Counted from the stretch's first letter, positions 1-9,066 are shown. The stretch is DNA of 64,000 nucleotides from Andreprevotia chitinilytica DSM 18519 (GCF_000711875.1 NZ_JONM01000007.1:1-64000), one strand, 5' to 3'. Made by a program: numbers and translations. Notes: generated from the sequence alone by a model not told the origin.

Positions 1-118
1 TCGGGGATCGAGTGTTTGAGGGCTTTAGCCCGAGTTTTCGATTCCCGCCCGTGACGGGCTGGCTGGCGGGGGAATCTGGCGCTTGCGACAGACGCTTTTG
101 CAGGGACGCCTTGGGATT

Positions 119-164
119 GTTAAGGGGCCCAAAGGAAATGTACGGCCGAGACAAGCCCCTTAAC
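119..164. repeat. Inverted repeat in gene-free left edge
   Basis: Ten-base arms GTTAAGGGGC (119-128) and GCCCCTTAAC (155-164) enclose 26 bases. Another imperfect GC-rich palindrome lies at about 40-76. No gene is supported in 1-231; this is probably an intergenic repeat or the 3' flank of a gene outside the window. There is no U-tract, so I do not call it a terminator. Confidence 0.5.
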
Positions 165-231
165 CCGGCCGCGCGCCCGAACGCGCTGTAACGCCTTTAC
201 CTGCGCCAACGGCGCTTTACTTAACAGCAAC

Positions 232-1770
232 TCAAAGCAACTTCCGCTGCACCCCCACCACCATCGCCGTCACCAACGCCGCAGCCGCCAGAAACAAATA
301 CAAATCCTCGCAGGCAATCAGCTGCGCCTGCCGCTCCACCACCCTTGCCAACTCCGCCAATGCACCGGCATGCGCCTGCTCCTGTGCAAAACCACGCGCT
401 GCGAGGGCATGTTGCATCGTATCCAGCCAGCTCGCGACTTGCAGGTGATCGGGCGTTAGCCTCGCGCTGATTTCCTGCCGCACTGCGAATTGGCGGTTTT
501 GCATCAGCACTGCAGCAATGGCGGTCGAGATCGACCCGGCGATCTGCCGCATCAGGTTCTTGCCTTGGTAGCCGTGGGCAAAGCGTTCATCACCCAATTC
601 GCGGAAAGTCAGCCCCGCCACCGGCATCACCAACAGTACAGAGAAGAACCCCTTGGTGAGCAGCGCCGGCATGAGCGCAGCGGGTGTGGCATCGGGCGGC
701 ATGCGGGCGAACAGCCAGGCTGTCAGCGCCATCGCCAATGCGCCGACCAGCATCAAGGGCTTCTTGTTCGGGAAGCATCGGCCGAATTTGACGTAGCCAT
801 AGGCCACGCCCAAGCCGATCACGCCGGCAAAGGTATTAAGCCAGCCCACCGTCACCAGCGGCATACCCAGCGCCTGTTCGGCATAGACCGGGAACAGGTA
901 GCTGCTGAAGTTGGAGAGGAAATAGTGCAGGAAATACAACCCCAGCCCGGTCAGATACACGCTGCTATGCAACTCACGCACATGCAGCAGCGGATCGGGA
1001 TGGCGGTATTGCTGCCACAGAAAACCGGCCAGCAGCGCGCTACCCAGCAGCGCCAGCAAGACCAGCCGGCCGGAGTGGGCGAAGAAGTCGTAGCGTGTTT
1101 GCGACAACATCAATTGCAGGCTAACGATGGCGACGGCAAACAGCATCAGCGGCCACGCATCGTATTTGACGGGCGATGAATCGCGCTCGGTCTCCGGCAG
1201 CAAGAACCAGCAACCGGCTAGCGCCAACATGGCAGGTGGCACCGCGCCGTAAAACACCCATTCCCAACCGTGCGTTTCCACCAGCGACGCTGCCAGCGCT
1301 GGGGCTACGGCAGAGGCACCAAAGATCATCACCATGAAATATTTGAGCGCACGCGGGCGCTCGGCCGACGGGAACATCACGTTGATCAAGATGCGGCTGC
1401 TGGTAAACAACGCCCCGCCGCCAACGCCTTGCATGAAACGCGCACCGGTCAACTCGATCAGGTTATGGCTGGCCGCGCTCGCCAACGCACCGACGACGAA
1501 CAGCGCGAGTGCCCCGCTCAGATAGCGGCGATAGCCAAACCGCTTCGCCAGCCATTGCTGCTTCACGATCATCAGCATGCTGCCGATGGCGTAGGCCGCC
1601 TGCACTTGCGCAAACTCACGCGGCGCGGCGTCGATGCCGCCGACGATGTGGCTGGCGGCAAAGACGAACATCAGGTTTTCCAGAAACTCGACCGCCGTGA
1701 TCAGCCCGAGCAGCGCCATCAACAGGCGTTTCTTTTCGTGGCGGATGCGGGCGGACAGGCGCAGCTTCAT
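232..1770 (-). CDS. MFS drug-efflux transporter (DHA2/EmrB-like)
   Basis: A predicted inner-membrane proton-coupled efflux permease of 512 residues with about 14 hydrophobic segments, the number usual for the DHA2 (EmrB/FarB/QacA) branch of the major facilitator superfamily. Segment 4 carries the GARFMQGVGGGALF stretch typical of this branch. The ATG at 1770 was chosen because it overlaps the stop of the upstream MarR-type gene by 4 bp (ATGA), which implies translational coupling; the longer open frame upstream lies inside the regulator. No membrane-fusion (EmrA) or TolC partner is adjacent, so it would act alone or with partners encoded elsewhere. The substrate cannot be read from the sequence. 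Family assignment is secure; the role in drug efflux is inferred from the family and from the MarR neighbour. Confidence 0.88.
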   Translation of the reverse strand: MKLRLSARIRHEKKRLLMALLGLITAVEFLENLMFVFAASHIVGGIDAAPREFAQVQAAYAIGSMLMIVKQQWLAKRFGYRRYLSGALALFVVGALASAASHNLIELTGARFMQGVGGGALFTSSRILINVMFPSAERPRALKYFMVMIFGASAVAPALAASLVETHGWEWVFYGAVPPAMLALAGCWFLLPETERDSSPVKYDAWPLMLFAVAIVSLQLMLSQTRYDFFAHSGRLVLLALLGSALLAGFLWQQYRHPDPLLHVRELHSSVYLTGLGLYFLHYFLSNFSSYLFPVYAEQALGMPLVTVGWLNTFAGVIGLGVAYGYVKFGRCFPNKKPLMLVGALAMALTAWLFARMPPDATPAALMPALLTKGFFSVLLVMPVAGLTFRELGDERFAHGYQGKNLMRQIAGSISTAIAAVLMQNRQFAVRQEISARLTPDHLQVASWLDTMQHALAARGFAQEQAHAGALAELARVVERQAQLIACEDLYLFLAAAALVTAMVVGVQRKLL

Positions 1771-2267
1771 TTCGGTTCTGGTTCCTGTTCTGCCCCCAAG
1801 GCAGCATTCAAACAGCTCAGCCCGTTCAGCGTGTTCTGCAGGACATCCGCTTCCAGCGCAGACCACGCCTCACGGTAGGCATCGTGCACGACCGGCGTAG
1901 CGGCCTTGAGCAAGGCGCTACCGGCAGCGGTCAGGGTCAGATCGAGGCTACGGCGGTCGGTCTGCGACAGCCGGCGCTCGACCAGCCCGCGCTTTTCCAG
2001 CCCATCCAGCAAACGCGTGATCTGCGTACGCGTGGCATCGAGCGAGGTGCTCAAGTCGGATGGCGTGATGGCTTCGTCTTCATCGGTGGTGATGATCGCC
2101 AGCGCGAGGTAGTGCCGCATTTCCAGCTCGAACGGCGCGAGCGCGGCTTCGATGCGCGCTTGCAGCAAATGCGCGCCGCGAAACATCAGCCGCGAGGCAC
2201 GGATGACTTCACGCGGTGCGGCCGGGTAATGGGTGAGGTAGCGATCAAGTCGTTGTTCAAAGCGCAT
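1767..2267 (-). CDS. MarR-family transcriptional regulator
   Basis: A 166-residue protein of the usual MarR length. It has a central winged helix (about residues 55-120) containing TPSDLSTSLDATRTQITRLL and the wing motif VERRLSQTDRRSLDLTLT, in which the DRR(S) signature is typical of the family. The first gene of a two-gene operon, it overlaps the efflux permease by 4 bp, so it most likely represses its own operon and is released by a small aromatic ligand. A perfect TTACA-N2-TGTAA palindrome lies 32-43 nt before the start codon and is the best operator candidate. Family call is secure; ligand and target are inferred. Confidence 0.9.
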   Translation of the reverse strand: MRFEQRLDRYLTHYPAAPREVIRASRLMFRGAHLLQARIEAALAPFELEMRHYLALAIITTDEDEAITPSDLSTSLDATRTQITRLLDGLEKRGLVERRLSQTDRRSLDLTLTAAGSALLKAATPVVHDAYREAWSALEADVLQNTLNGLSCLNAALGAEQEPEPK

Positions 2268-2298
2268 GGTTTTCTCGGGTGAATCCGGACGAATTTAA

Positions 2299-2310
2299 TT
2301 ACATTTGTAA
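2299..2310. promoter_or_regulatory. Candidate MarR operator palindrome
   Basis: TTACATTTGTAA has perfect 5-bp arms around 2 bp, inside an AT-rich patch just upstream of the MarR-type gene. Size, symmetry and position fit a MarR-family operator overlapping the operon promoter. Inferred, not shown. Confidence 0.5.
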
Positions 2311-2394
2311 CTATATCAATAAAATGACGCGCGTCCAGCGGCATGAATACCGTGCGGAATCGCGCAGTAGAACCATCGTTCCCGGCCGCGAAAC

Positions 2395-2485
2395 GCGTCC
2401 GGGCTACATTGGAGCCCCCCGTAGCCCGGACGGCTCTGCCGGCCGGGGATAACGCATGGGAGGACCACGCCATCCGGGCTACGCG
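2395..2485. repeat. BIME-like GTAGCCCGGA palindrome cluster
   Basis: GTAGCCCGGACGGC (2421-2434) pairs with GCCATCCGGGCTAC (2469-2482), 13 of 14 matching, and a further CGTCCGGGCTAC copy precedes it at about 2396-2407. It lies between the divergent MarR-type and comEC genes. The type is a dispersed extragenic palindrome, common in proteobacteria. Confidence 0.6.
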
Positions 2486-2558
2486 ATAGCGCAACGGCAT
2501 ACCGCCATGCGCGATTCCCTCACTAGTCGCGCCAAATCGTCGCCCCCTAAGCTCTAGC

Positions 2559-4868
2559 GTGCTCAAACTCGCCGCCCTGCTCGCTTTCGTTGTCGGTATC
2601 TGCCTGCTGCAAACCCAAGCTACCTTGCCCCCGGTCTGGCCTTGGTTGTTGGCCGCAGCTTTTTGCACCGCATTACCGCTGATGCAGCGCTCACGACCGC
2701 GCCTACGCTGGCTATTCATCATCGCGGCCTTTGTCCTCGGCTTCGGCTATGCCGATTGGCGCGCCGGTCTGCGCATGGCGGATCGGCTTGATCCGGCGCA
2801 GGAAAACATCCCGCTCGACGTCAGCGGCTACATTGCCGACCTGCCGCAACCCACGCGCTTCGGCACCCGTTTCACCTTCGTTCCCGATGCCGGCCAAGGG
2901 CTGCCGGAACGCATCCAGACGAACTGGTACGGCAACCGCCGCAGTACCGCGCCAGATGATCGGCCCGCCTTGCATGCCGGCCAACGCTGGCAACTCCAGC
3001 TGAAAGCCAAGCAACCGCACGGCAGCCTGAATCCCGGTGGTTTCGATCTGGAAAGCTGGCTGATGCAACAAGGTGTCGGCGCGACGGCCAGCGTGAAAAG
3101 CGGCGAACTACTGGCGGGTTTTGCCTGGCAGGCCGGCATATCGCGCATTCGCGAAGCGCTACGGGCACGCATCGTCGCGGCACTGCCGGACGTGCCTTAC
3201 CGAGGCGTGATCGTGGCGCTGACGGTTGGCGATCAAGGCGGGCTGCCGCCGGAGCAATGGCAGCGTTATGCCAATACCGGCGTCACCCATCTGATCTCGA
3301 TTTCGGGTCTGCATATCACCTTGCTCGCCGGGCTGATGGCGACGTTGACGCGCTGGCTGTGGCGGCGCTCGCCCCGACTCTGCAGCCGCATCGGCGCACC
3401 CCGTGCGGCTTTGACGGCTGGTGTAGTCACGGCGCTGGTCTACAGCACGCTGGCGGGAATGTCTGTGCCCACGCAACGTACGCTCATCATGCTGGCGATT
3501 GCCGCTTATGGCATGTGGCGTTTGCGGCCATCCGGGCCGCTCACCGTCTGGCTTTCGGCCTTGGCAGTGGTCGTCGCCTTCGATCCGTTCTCGGTGCTGT
3601 CGGTCGGCTTCTGGCTGTCTTTTCTCACTGTTGGCGGGCTGCTGTGGGCCAGCAGCGCCAAGCTCGGCGAGGGGCTGAAATGGCAGGGCTGGATCGCCAC
3701 GCAATGGGCTGCCACGCTCGCCTCGTTCCCGGTGTTGCTAATCGTATTTCAGCAAGTGCCGCTGGTGTCGCCACTGGCCAATGCGGTGGCGATTCCGGTG
3801 GTTAGCCTGCTGGTTACGCCGCTGGCCTTGTTCGGATTGATCGAGCCGTTCGACTTCGCCCTGTATGGCGCGGAGCGGTTGTTTGCACTTACTGACTGGT
3901 TCTTGCAGTGGTGCGAGCGGCTGCCGACCGGCCTCGTCGCCCTGCCCGCACCGCCAGCGTGGGCCGGACTACCCGCCGCGCTGGGGGTGCTGTTGTGGCT
4001 TGCGCCACGCGGAACGTCCACCCGGTTATTGGGCACGGTATTCCTGCTGCCGCTGGTCGCGTTCAAACCCGTGCAGCCGGCAGACGTGACTTACCGGGCG
4101 ACAGTACTCGACGTCGGTCAGGGTTTATCGGTGTTGGTGCAAACCGGGCACCACGCGCTGCTCTATGACACCGGCACGCCCTCCGCCGGCCAGCGCAATA
4201 TCCTGCCGGCGTTACGTGCGCTCGGTGTGAAGCAACTCGATGCAGTAGTTGTCTCGCACAACGACAACGATCACAGCGGTGGCGCGGTCGACGTGCTGAA
4301 GGGCGTGCCATCGACGCAATTGCTGAGCACGCTGCCGGACGATCATCCGGCGCGGCAGTTAGGCGTGGCGCATGTGGATTGCGAAGCGGGGCAAAGCTGG
4401 CAGCGCGATGGCGTCAATTTCGACGTCCTTTGGCCACCGGCTGATCTGGAAGGCGACGACAATGCCCACAGCTGTGTGTTGCAGGTTTCCGCCCCCGATC
4501 GACCACCGCTCTTGCTCACCGGTGACATCGGCAAGCGGGAGGAAGCCGCCTTGGCCGACACCGGGACTATCCTGCCGCATGGCATTCTCGTCGCGCCGCA
4601 TCACGGCAGCGCCAGCTCTTCATCGCCGGCGTTGCTAGGTGCGGCAGAACCGAAGTGGGTCGTGTTTTCTGCTGGCTATCTCAACCATTACCGCCATCCA
4701 AACCGCTCCGTGCTGAATCGCTATGCGGCGGCCGGAGCAGAAGGACTGCGTACCGATCATGACGGCGCAATATCCTTCTCGGTCGGTGATACAGTTGCGA
4801 TCACCACTGAACGCAACAAGCGCCGCCGTTACTGGTTGGCCGCACCTCCCGTCACGGACTCGCCATGA
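2559..4868 (+). CDS. comEC: ComEC/Rec2 family DNA-uptake channel
   Basis: An inner-membrane protein of 769 residues that transports single-stranded DNA into the cytoplasm during natural transformation. The order of domains is complete: N-terminal membrane segments followed by a DUF4131-type OB region (about residues 30-170), the Competence membrane domain (about 210-480, with HLISISGLHITLLAGLM), then a metallo-beta-lactamase-like domain (about 510-750). The last has DVGQGLSVLV, a HNDNDHSGG metal-binding motif and APHHGSASSSSP. Start is GTG. The stop overlaps the next gene by 4 bp (ATGA). ComEC is normally encoded alone among competence genes; presence of the whole protein suggests, but does not prove, transformability. 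Confidence 0.93.
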   Translation: MLKLAALLAFVVGICLLQTQATLPPVWPWLLAAAFCTALPLMQRSRPRLRWLFIIAAFVLGFGYADWRAGLRMADRLDPAQENIPLDVSGYIADLPQPTRFGTRFTFVPDAGQGLPERIQTNWYGNRRSTAPDDRPALHAGQRWQLQLKAKQPHGSLNPGGFDLESWLMQQGVGATASVKSGELLAGFAWQAGISRIREALRARIVAALPDVPYRGVIVALTVGDQGGLPPEQWQRYANTGVTHLISISGLHITLLAGLMATLTRWLWRRSPRLCSRIGAPRAALTAGVVTALVYSTLAGMSVPTQRTLIMLAIAAYGMWRLRPSGPLTVWLSALAVVVAFDPFSVLSVGFWLSFLTVGGLLWASSAKLGEGLKWQGWIATQWAATLASFPVLLIVFQQVPLVSPLANAVAIPVVSLLVTPLALFGLIEPFDFALYGAERLFALTDWFLQWCERLPTGLVALPAPPAWAGLPAALGVLLWLAPRGTSTRLLGTVFLLPLVAFKPVQPADVTYRATVLDVGQGLSVLVQTGHHALLYDTGTPSAGQRNILPALRALGVKQLDAVVVSHNDNDHSGGAVDVLKGVPSTQLLSTLPDDHPARQLGVAHVDCEAGQSWQRDGVNFDVLWPPADLEGDDNAHSCVLQVSAPDRPPLLLTGDIGKREEAALADTGTILPHGILVAPHHGSASSSSPALLGAAEPKWVVFSAGYLNHYRHPNRSVLNRYAAAGAEGLRTDHDGAISFSVGDTVAITTERNKRRRYWLAAPPVTDSP

Positions 4869-5659
4869 CCATCACCCTCACCGCGCTCTACCGTTATCCG
4901 GTCAAATCCACGCGTGCCCATTCCTTGGTGCACACCCAGGTCACCCCGCTCGGCCTACCCGACGATCGCGCCTGGATGGTGGCCGATGCCACCGGCCGCT
5001 TCATCACCGGGCGGGAATTGCCGCACTTCGTCAGAGTGGTCGCCACGCCGACCGCAACCGGCCTGATCCTCAGCGCTGCCGGCTTCGAGACCATCGAAGT
5101 CGCCTGCAGTGCCTTCACCACGCCGCAGCCGGTGCAAGTCTGGCGCGACCATTTCGAAGCCTGGATCGGCGCGACCGACGCCGATGCCTGGCTCTCCGCC
5201 GTGCTCGGCCAGCCGGTGCAACTGGTCTACACCGGCGACACGCAACGTCGCGTGAAACACCACCCGGACGTACCTCTCTCATTCGCCGATGGCTATCCGA
5301 TCCTGCTGGCGGGCGAAGCATCGCGGCAGCAGTTATCCGGTTGGGTGGGGCGGGATATGGAGATGGCCCGCTTCCGGCCGAATCTGGTCGTCAGTGGCGC
5401 AGATGCCTTTGCCGAAGACGGCTGGAAGCGCATCCGCATCGGCGACGTGACCTTCCGCATCGTCAAACCCTGCGCACGTTGCGTGTTCACCACCGTTGAC
5501 CCGGAAACCGGCGAAAAATCCGCCGATCAGGAACCGATGCGCGCACTCGCGAAACATCGCAAAGGGGACGGCGGTGTGATGTTCGGGCAGAACGTGATCG
5601 CAGAGAATGCAGGGCAAATTGCGGTGGGAATGCCGGTCGAGATTCTGGAATTGGCTTAA
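4865..5659 (+). CDS. MOSC domain protein (YcbX-like)
   Basis: A 264-residue protein with an N-terminal MOSC beta-barrel domain (about 1-110, beginning LTALYRYPVKSTRAHSL) and a C-terminal MOSC domain (about 125-260). The latter includes FRIVKPCARCVFTTVDPETG, whose cysteines are the conserved sulfur/molybdenum-cofactor-binding type. E. coli YcbX works in the reduction of N-hydroxylated bases with CysJ and molybdenum cofactor; that role is inferred here by family. It overlaps comEC by 4 bp, so the two are probably co-translated, although no functional link is obvious. No 2Fe-2S ferredoxin domain follows, unlike longer YcbX proteins (about 370 residues). Confidence 0.88.
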   Translation: MTITLTALYRYPVKSTRAHSLVHTQVTPLGLPDDRAWMVADATGRFITGRELPHFVRVVATPTATGLILSAAGFETIEVACSAFTTPQPVQVWRDHFEAWIGATDADAWLSAVLGQPVQLVYTGDTQRRVKHHPDVPLSFADGYPILLAGEASRQQLSGWVGRDMEMARFRPNLVVSGADAFAEDGWKRIRIGDVTFRIVKPCARCVFTTVDPETGEKSADQEPMRALAKHRKGDGGVMFGQNVIAENAGQIAVGMPVEILELA

Positions 5660-5695
5660 GCACCCGCCATATTAAAAAAATCAACAGGAATTGAA

Positions 5696-6055
5696 ATGCC
5701 TCATCTCACGCTCGAATACACCCACAACCTGACAACACTCGATACCCAGCAAGCGCTAATGGCACTGAATCAAACCATCATGGCCTCGGGCCAGTTTGAA
5801 GAAATCGATATCAAAAGCCGGGCCATTCCCATCGATACCTATCTGGTCGGCACATCGGCCGAGGCGCGCGCCTTCATCCATATCAAACTCGCTCTGCTGA
5901 CCGGCCGCACGCCCCAAGTGAAACGCGAATTATCAGAAAGCCTGCTGCAGACCTTGAAGCAGCTCAGTAAGGCCCCTGCCGGATTGCATACCCAGCTTTG
6001 CGTCGAAATACTGGACATTGACCGTGATTCATATACAAAACATGTGATTGCCTGA
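5696..6055 (+). CDS. 5-carboxymethyl-2-hydroxymuconate isomerase family protein
   Basis: A 119-residue member of the CHMI branch of the tautomerase superfamily. It begins MPHLTLEYTHNL, giving the N-terminal proline (after Met removal) that acts as the catalytic base in this superfamily. The middle part IKSRAIPIDTYLVG followed by AFIHIKLALLTGR matches the HpaF fold. No other homoprotocatechuate-degradation gene is near, so the real substrate is unknown and it may be a stand-alone tautomerase. It lies 36 bp after the MOSC gene and could share its transcript. Confidence 0.85.
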   Translation: MPHLTLEYTHNLTTLDTQQALMALNQTIMASGQFEEIDIKSRAIPIDTYLVGTSAEARAFIHIKLALLTGRTPQVKRELSESLLQTLKQLSKAPAGLHTQLCVEILDIDRDSYTKHVIA

Positions 6056-6120
6056 GCGGCCTGCATTCAGTCGGGTTGCACGGGCGCAATTGAAAATAAA
6101 ACCCAAGGAGCAGCCCCTGC

Positions 6121-6477
6121 ATGAACCTCGTTGCCAATGTCCTGACCGCTATCGTCGCCCTGCTCCACATCTATTTCCTCGTGCTGGAAATGTTCCTGTG
6201 GGATAAGCCGCTCGGCCTGAAGACCTTCCGACTCACACCTGAATTCGCCGCCGCATCCAAAACGCTCGCCGCCAATCAGGGCTTGTATAACGGCTTTCTG
6301 GCGGCAGGGTTGATCTGGGGGCTATCGCTCGGCGGCGCGGGCCTGTCGGTCAAACTCTTCTTTCTGGGCTGCGTCGTAGTGGCCGGCGTATTTGGCGCGG
6401 TAACGGTGGGCAAGAAGATTCTGTTTGTGCAGGCGCTGCCGGCAGTCGTGGCGACGGTCTTTGTGCTGCTGGTCTGA
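6121..6477 (+). CDS. DUF1304 small membrane protein
   Basis: A 118-residue integral membrane protein with four hydrophobic segments (about residues 5-25, 50-68, 73-95 and 98-118). The N-terminal half contains LHIYFLVLEMFLWDKP and FAASKTLAANQGLYNGFLA, both characteristic of DUF1304. Length equals the family norm. Function is unknown. A possible ribosome site AAGGAG (around 6105) precedes the ATG. It is a monocistronic or last gene, with a GC-rich hairpin after the stop and a convergent gene beyond. Confidence 0.88.
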   Translation: MNLVANVLTAIVALLHIYFLVLEMFLWDKPLGLKTFRLTPEFAAASKTLAANQGLYNGFLAAGLIWGLSLGGAGLSVKLFFLGCVVVAGVFGAVTVGKKILFVQALPAVVATVFVLLV

Positions 6478-6492
6478 TCGCTCTGGCGAACG

Positions 6493-6512
6493 GGGCGGGA
6501 TACATCCCGCCC
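6493..6512. terminator. GC-rich hairpin between convergent genes
   Basis: GGGCGGGA and TCCCGCCC form a perfect 8-bp stem with loop TACA, 15 bp after the DUF1304 stop. There is no U-run, so termination is only possible, not likely to be strong. Confidence 0.35.
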
Positions 6513-6537
6513 ATCGCTACCCAGCAACTGACGGTAT

Positions 6538-7068
6538 TCAAAGCGGCAGCACGGATAGCTCGAATGGCCCGGTTACACTGGTCACTCCTTGCGGCGTGAA
6601 GCACGCCAGGGCATCCGTCTGCAACAGTGTCGCGGTGATATTCAACGTCTGCTGATCAAACTTCCCGGACACGATCTTGAGCGTGCTGACCGTGACCAGA
6701 TCCCCGGTAATGGTTCGGGTGGTCAGCGCGCTGACAAAATTGGCCATGCTCGTCGTGCCATCGTTCCAGCTGACCGTGCCATAGCCGCCCGCAACCGCGT
6801 TCGGCAACAGCTGGCAACCCAAAGTGCCCTGCCCTTCGAAATGCCACTTTGCCGCCAGTCCTGCCGGAAGGCCAACACACGGCCCAACAATGGCATCCCC
6901 TTTGACCGTGATCAGCTGCGGCGTGTTGGTGAATCCGGGTGAGTAGGTCAGCATGCCCGTGCCTTCGCAGGTCAGAACCGCCGCTTGTGCCAATCCGGGC
7001 AGTACACATAACAGGCCGGATAGAACAAAGAACACACGAACCAACAGATGCTGTGAATAAGCTTTCAT
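6538..7068 (-). CDS. Secreted hypothetical protein
   Basis: A 176-residue protein with a clear Sec signal peptide: basic MKAYSQHLLVR, a hydrophobic core, then GLAQA-A (cleavage near residue 29). The rest is Thr/Gly/Val-rich and predicted to be beta-structured, with four cysteines that could form disulfides in the periplasm or outside. I do not recognise a family. It is monocistronic, convergent with the DUF1304 gene and preceded by an AT-rich 150-bp region (7069-7221) that should hold its promoter. Confidence 0.75.
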   Translation of the reverse strand: MKAYSQHLLVRVFFVLSGLLCVLPGLAQAAVLTCEGTGMLTYSPGFTNTPQLITVKGDAIVGPCVGLPAGLAAKWHFEGQGTLGCQLLPNAVAGGYGTVSWNDGTTSMANFVSALTTRTITGDLVTVSTLKIVSGKFDQQTLNITATLLQTDALACFTPQGVTSVTGPFELSVLPL

Positions 7069-7221
7069 GACTTCATCCTCGAAAATGACGCACCAGAAAA
7101 CGAAAGCAAGGCCCGTTCATGACGAACGCCCGAATATATTACATCCACAGAAATAAAAAATACGTACAAAAATGAATAATAATTAATTCTGGAGTCATCA
7201 TTATTTGGCTGGCATTGCTGT

Positions 7222-7647
7222 TCACGTCCCCATCGCAACCCGAATCAAATCACCGTCATGCGCACTGATTTCCAGCAGCCCGAAGCGGAAGGCATAACCC
7301 CAGTTCCGCTTGCCACGGGTGAAATCCAGTTGTTCCAGCATCGGGCGGATGGCGACCTCCTGCGATGGCCAATAGTCGATATCACGCCGGTGCGGACAAA
7401 AGCCGCCGCCCATATCGAAGGGGTAAACGTCGCCCTCTTTCACCCGGCCGATGGAAACGAAGCGCTGGCAGGCATCGCGACCACCGAAGATTTCCGTCGG
7501 TGCGTAGTAGATCACCACGTCACCCGGCTTGATGCGCCGCAATGGCGCGGCCTTGCCGTGGCAGGTCTGCATGAAACCCAGCGCCCGCCCGCGCCGCGCA
7601 TGTTCAGCGCTGGCGACGGCAATCCAGTAACGAATCGGCGCGTTCAT
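7222..7647 (-). CDS. EVE domain-containing protein
   Basis: A 141-residue protein that is essentially one EVE domain (PUA-like fold). It begins [20 protein letters not shown] and includes [19 protein letters not shown] and the late motif [21 protein letters not shown] domains bind modified bases in nucleic acids; the ligand here is unknown. The ATG at 7647 was chosen because it overlaps the upstream SRPBCC gene by 4 bp (ATGA); the frame remains open further upstream but there it is a shadow of that gene. Confidence 0.88.
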   Translation of the reverse strand: MNAPIRYWIAVASAEHARRGRALGFMQTCHGKAAPLRRIKPGDVVIYYAPTEIFGGRDACQRFVSIGRVKEGDVYPFDMGGGFCPHRRDIDYWPSQEVAIRPMLEQLDFTRGKRNWGYAFRFGLLEISAHDGDLIRVAMGT

Positions 7648-8063
7648 GATTGGCGAGCCACGAATGCAGCAAATTGATGGATTTCCTCCACCGCGCCGGC
7701 CGCCATTTTGCGCACCAGCAAGCGGTTCCACAGCCAGGCCAGCGGGCCGAAGACCTCGAACGTCTCGCGCACTAGCGTGCCACTGTCGGCCGGCAGAAAT
7801 TCGGAGCGAGTCCGGAATTGCGCCAACGGCAGGCGGGCGATATCGACAAAAGTATGTGGGGCAACGAGCGCCTCGATGCGCATCGCCACCTTCGGGCCGC
7901 CACGTGGCTTGAGCCAGAATGCCGCGCCGGCTTGCAGCGGGACATCGATGCCGATGGCTTCCAGCTCGGCATCCCATTGGGGCCAGTCGGCAATGCGGCT
8001 CTTGGCAGCGAACAGCTGAGCGGAGGCAACGGCGACGGTGGTTTCGACTTGATGGCGATACAT
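7644..8063 (-). CDS. SRPBCC (START/polyketide cyclase-like) family protein
   Basis: A 139-residue protein with the SRPBCC helix-grip pattern: it starts with [19 protein letters not shown], then [14 protein letters not shown] (the conserved W..WD of the family), and ends with a long C-terminal helix after [17 protein letters not shown]. These proteins bind hydrophobic ligands in a deep cavity. It is the first gene of a two-gene operon with the EVE protein. The ligand and pathway are unknown. Confidence 0.8.
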   Translation of the reverse strand: MYRHQVETTVAVASAQLFAAKSRIADWPQWDAELEAIGIDVPLQAGAAFWLKPRGGPKVAMRIEALVAPHTFVDIARLPLAQFRTRSEFLPADSGTLVRETFEVFGPLAWLWNRLLVRKMAAGAVEEIHQFAAFVARQS

Positions 8064-8158
8064 GGTGGCTTCCTCATCGGGGTGGAGATGAAGCCAGCAT
8101 ACGACGCACCAGTGTCAAATTCTGTCAGCAGTGTGCATTGGCAGAACTTGCGGGTTTA

Positions 8159-8230
8159 TGTAGGAGCGAGCTTGCTCGCGATGACGCTGGCGAATGAAAC
8201 GTTGCCATCGCGAGCAAGCTCGCTCCTACA
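8159..8230. repeat. REP doublet (REPIN), 72 bp
   Basis: Two inverted 24-bp arms, TGTAGGAGCGAGCTTGCTCG continuing to CGAT, flank a 24-bp spacer. The arms are identical to those of the element at 58101-58172, which has the same total length. This is the widespread GTAGGAGCGAGCTTGCTCGC REP family, known from Pseudomonas. It fills the gap between the SRPBCC gene promoter side and the WYL regulator. Confidence 0.9.
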
Positions 8231-8293
8231 GGCGGCTTCAAACCTGGAGACGCCGTCCGGGCGATGGGAAGATCATTCATCGCGAAAAACTGT

Positions 8294-8980
8294 TTATTGC
8301 GGTTCCGGCACGCCTTCCTGCGCTCGCCACAGCCGCAACAAAGTGCGACGGCGTTGTGGCATGGTCTCCGCCAACACGGTGAGCCGGGCAATCCGATCCG
8401 TGCGGAAATGGCGAAAATCCTGCCGCAACTCGCACCAAGCCACCAGCACGCGCACCTTTTCGAAGAACGACAACGCAATCGGCCAGACCGTGCGCTCGCT
8501 GGCTTTGCCGCTGGCGTCGGCATAGGCAATGTGTAGTTTGTGTTCGCTGCGTATCGCGGCACGCAGCGCCGCCAGATCGACGCCGCCACCGATCTCCTTC
8601 GGCCCGGCAATCAGGCCGGTGATTTCGATCCGGTCGCGTAAATCGGCCGGCAACACGGCGGCGATCTTGGCGAGTGCATTGGCGGCGGCGTGCGCCAATT
8701 GGGCATCGCCATCCCGCGTGACCATCCTGGCCCCGAGCACGATGGCTTCGATTTCCTCGTCCCCGAACATCAGCGGTGGCAGCATGAAACCGGGGCGCAA
8801 TACGTAGCCGATGCCCGCCTCGCCGGCAATCGGCGCGCCCTGGGCAATCAAGGTCTGGATATCGCGATAGAGGGTGCGTAGCGATACGCCCAGCGCTTCC
8901 GCCAACGCAGCGCCAGATACCGGCCGCCGATGCAGGCGCAGGCATTGGATCAATTCAAGCAGGCGGGCAGAGCGAGACAT
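8294..8980 (-). CDS. WYL-domain HTH transcriptional regulator (YafY-like)
   Basis: A 228-residue regulator with an N-terminal DeoR-type helix-turn-helix (about residues 1-55, with LIQCLRLHRRPVSGAALAEA and VSLRTLYRDIQTLIAQG) and a C-terminal WYL ligand-binding region (about 130-220, with HIAYADASGKASERTVWPIA). The ATG at 8980 begins MSRSARLLELIQ, the normal family start; an extension of 13 codons upstream is unlikely. It is divergent from the Dabb gene 86 bp away and may regulate it. YafY-type regulators often control small stress or glyoxalase-like genes; the target here is inferred from position only. Confidence 0.88.
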   Translation of the reverse strand: MSRSARLLELIQCLRLHRRPVSGAALAEALGVSLRTLYRDIQTLIAQGAPIAGEAGIGYVLRPGFMLPPLMFGDEEIEAIVLGARMVTRDGDAQLAHAAANALAKIAAVLPADLRDRIEITGLIAGPKEIGGGVDLAALRAAIRSEHKLHIAYADASGKASERTVWPIALSFFEKVRVLVAWCELRQDFRHFRTDRIARLTVLAETMPQRRRTLLRLWRAQEGVPEPQ

Positions 8981-9066
8981 GGTCGGCGCGTGGGTTGGGG
9001 CACCACAGTATTGCAGCATGGCTGGCGGTTGGCGATGCTATTGGCATCCACTCCCGGAGCACCACC

